NCBI GenBank assembly: GCA_905233865.1
Contig: CAJOGH010000104.1
Span: forward strand, 4,251-9,633
DNA: 5,383 bases
Origin: an uncultured Atopobiaceae bacterium
GTDB lineage: Bacteria > Actinomycetota > Coriobacteriia > Coriobacteriales > Atopobiaceae
Reading direction: 5' to 3'
The notes beneath the pieces were generated by a model. It had not been told where the DNA came from and made no database searches. It worked only from the letters and a program-made list of their open reading frames with translations. The translations under genes were made by a program, and so were the position numbers. This document shows, in pieces, positions 4,364-5,383 of the stretch (within the stretch, counting starts at the first letter, position 1; the number at the start of each line of letters is the position of its first letter).

Positions 4364-5383
4364 ATGATCGTCCTTGACTCAGAACCAGTCGTCATCGTCA
4401 GCCACGAGTACGCACTGCTGTGGTACCGCGTGCTCTCGTACAGGGAACCACATGCAGACCACAGCCTGCGCGTCGTTCCCGCTTGTGCACAAGAGGAGGT
4501 CGCACGAGCTGCGCACCCAGCACCCGAGCTTGTGAAAGAAGTGCTACACATTAGAGATAACACGACGTTCGGAAGACCGGTCAGGCGCCAGCGCGACAGG
4601 GAGCCCCAGATACTCGTAACTGGGAGGGACGCAAGAGCTCAGAGCCCCCACTACAAGGAGCACTACCTACCCGAGAGCCTGCCGCCAGCCGCCTTCTGGA
4701 AGATCCGCGAGCCCAACCTCTACTCCGTGTCACCAGAGCTGATGTTTGCACAGCTGTCCAAGAGTATCTCGATCGTCGACCTCTGCATGATAGGCATGGA
4801 GCTGTGCGGTAGCTACGGCATGCCCTACGCCGGCGAGCAACCGCTTGCGGACCGCGATCCCCTCACCACGCCCGAGCGCATCAGACGAACGCTTGATGAG
4901 CTAGGCGGATACGGACCGCGCAGCAAGGCGGGGCAGGCACTCGCATGCATCGCGTCGAACTCGGCTTCACCCATGGAGTCACGTCTCTTTCTGGCCCTCT
5001 GCGCACCAAGGAGGATGGGTGGCCTCAACCTGCCAAGGCCAGTCCTCAATCCACCTATTGCCATCAGCAGGAGTCAGCAACAGCTGCTGGGAAAGGGCCA
5101 TCTCGAATGCGACCTCTATTGGCCAGAGCACAAGTTCGCCCTGGAGTACGAGTCGCGCGAGCATCACGGGCAAGTGGATGACTACGAGGCAACCATGGCC
5201 AGGAACGCGGTGTTACAGATGAAGGGCATCACGGTCAATGTGCCCGACGTGGCGGCCTCCTTCCAGCAGGCGGTTGTGGATGTGCTTGTCGGCAACTCCA
5301 TGGATGCTGTGGAAAAGTACGGCGCAAAGAAATTTGCCATTGCCGGCGGCGTGGCAAGCAATAATGATATTGAGGAACTGGAT
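4364..5383 (+). CDS. DUF559/Vsr-like PD-(D/E)XK protein, fused in frame to a TsaD fragment; 3' end cut by the window
   Basis: 340 codons without a stop. The ATG has GGAGGT 6 nt upstream. Residues 1-290 look like a Coriobacteriia protein family related to DUF559/Vsr-type nucleases: PMESRLFLALC (203-213) with Glu205, then LECDLYWPEHKFALEYESREHH (247-268), giving the PD-(D/E)XK-style acidic residues Asp250, Glu261 and Glu263, and DDYEATMARNAVLQMKGITV (272-291), the usual end of such domains. A middle section (105-157, SVSPELMFAQLSKS and ELCGSYG) resembles proteins linked to AbiEi-like regulators; that link is from memory and weak. From about residue 291 the sequence becomes TsaD (see the separate entry). 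Normal members should end with a short tail after ITV, so the native 3' end is missing. It is divergent from the RiPP-like cluster and probably unrelated in function. Confidence 0.7.
   Translation, partial: MIVLDSEPVVIVSHEYALLWYRVLSYREPHADHSLRVVPACAQEEVARAAHPAPELVKEVLHIRDNTTFGRPVRRQRDREPQILVTGRDARAQSPHYKEHYLPESLPPAAFWKIREPNLYSVSPELMFAQLSKSISIVDLCMIGMELCGSYGMPYAGEQPLADRDPLTTPERIRRTLDELGGYGPRSKAGQALACIASNSASPMESRLFLALCAPRRMGGLNLPRPVLNPPIAISRSQQQLLGKGHLECDLYWPEHKFALEYESREHHGQVDDYEATMARNAVLQMKGITVNVPDVAASFQQAVVDVLVGNSMDAVEKYGAKKFAIAGGVASNNDIEELD
5234..5383 (+). pseudogene. tsaD: C-terminal-region fragment of TsaD (tRNA N6-adenosine threonylcarbamoyltransferase) lacking its N-terminal part
   Basis: About 50 codons reading NVPDVAASFQQAVVDVLV, then MDAVEKYGAKKFAIAGGVASNNDI. 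This matches the TsaD stretch of helix (AASFQQAVVDVL) plus the nucleotide-binding GGVA(S/A)N motif, usually near residues 235-285 of a 330-350-aa protein. TsaD makes the t6A modification of ANN-decoding tRNAs and is essential in most bacteria. Here the metal-binding N-terminal two-thirds (including the HxxxH motif) are absent; the nuclease-like protein sits in their place in the same frame. The gene continues past the window edge. About 18 of the last 49 codons end in A or T by hand count, many of them in the last 20. A broken copy of an essential gene implies an intact copy elsewhere, or a false join. Confidence 0.85.

Overview
The window reads as a high-GC Gram-positive genome, most likely a Coriobacteriia (Olsenella/Atopobium-like) actinobacterium. 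This is judged from GC-rich codon use, strong Shine-Dalgarno sites, and the look of the plus-strand nuclease-like protein and the 71-aa acidic protein. No rRNA or other taxonomic marker is present, so the placement is an inference. Both ends cut through genes, so this could be a short contig.

Minus strand, read right to left, is one co-oriented cluster: a radical SAM/SPASM peptide-maturase-like enzyme (3896-2535); a 71-aa acidic protein with a leader-like C-terminal motif (2448-2233); an ECF-type sigma factor whose start overlaps the previous stop by ATGA (2236-1721); a short single-TM HlyD-like adaptor of the NHLM/NHLP bacteriocin-export type (1666-1160); and a C39 peptidase-containing ABC transporter (1151-1, cut off before its ATPase). 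Together they look like a RiPP maturation and export system with its own sigma factor. The radical SAM enzyme would modify a peptide, the transporter protease would remove the leader while exporting it, and the sigma factor would switch the locus on. No textbook precursor is visible; the 71-aa protein is the best candidate in the window, but this is unproven.

Two near-identical promoter-like boxes lie upstream of the radical SAM gene and upstream of the 71-aa protein/sigma unit. Each has GGAC, 19 nt, then TAYAAT, with the shared core CGTGCGTAYAATCA. They are good candidates for recognition by the locus's own sigma factor. If so, the operon is autoregulated.

A gene-free region of about 470 bp (3897-4363) separates this cluster from a divergent plus-strand gene. 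It holds four copies (one degenerate) of a 16-20 bp motif built on TTTTGACA plus the palindrome CCAGSCTGG. One copy is inverted, and there is also a separate small hairpin.

Plus strand: one ORF (4364 to the window end) starts as a DUF559/Vsr-like PD-(D/E)XK protein and changes in frame, near 5231-5239, into the C-terminal part of TsaD (tRNA threonylcarbamoyladenosine synthase). This is either a genuine rearrangement or an assembly chimera.
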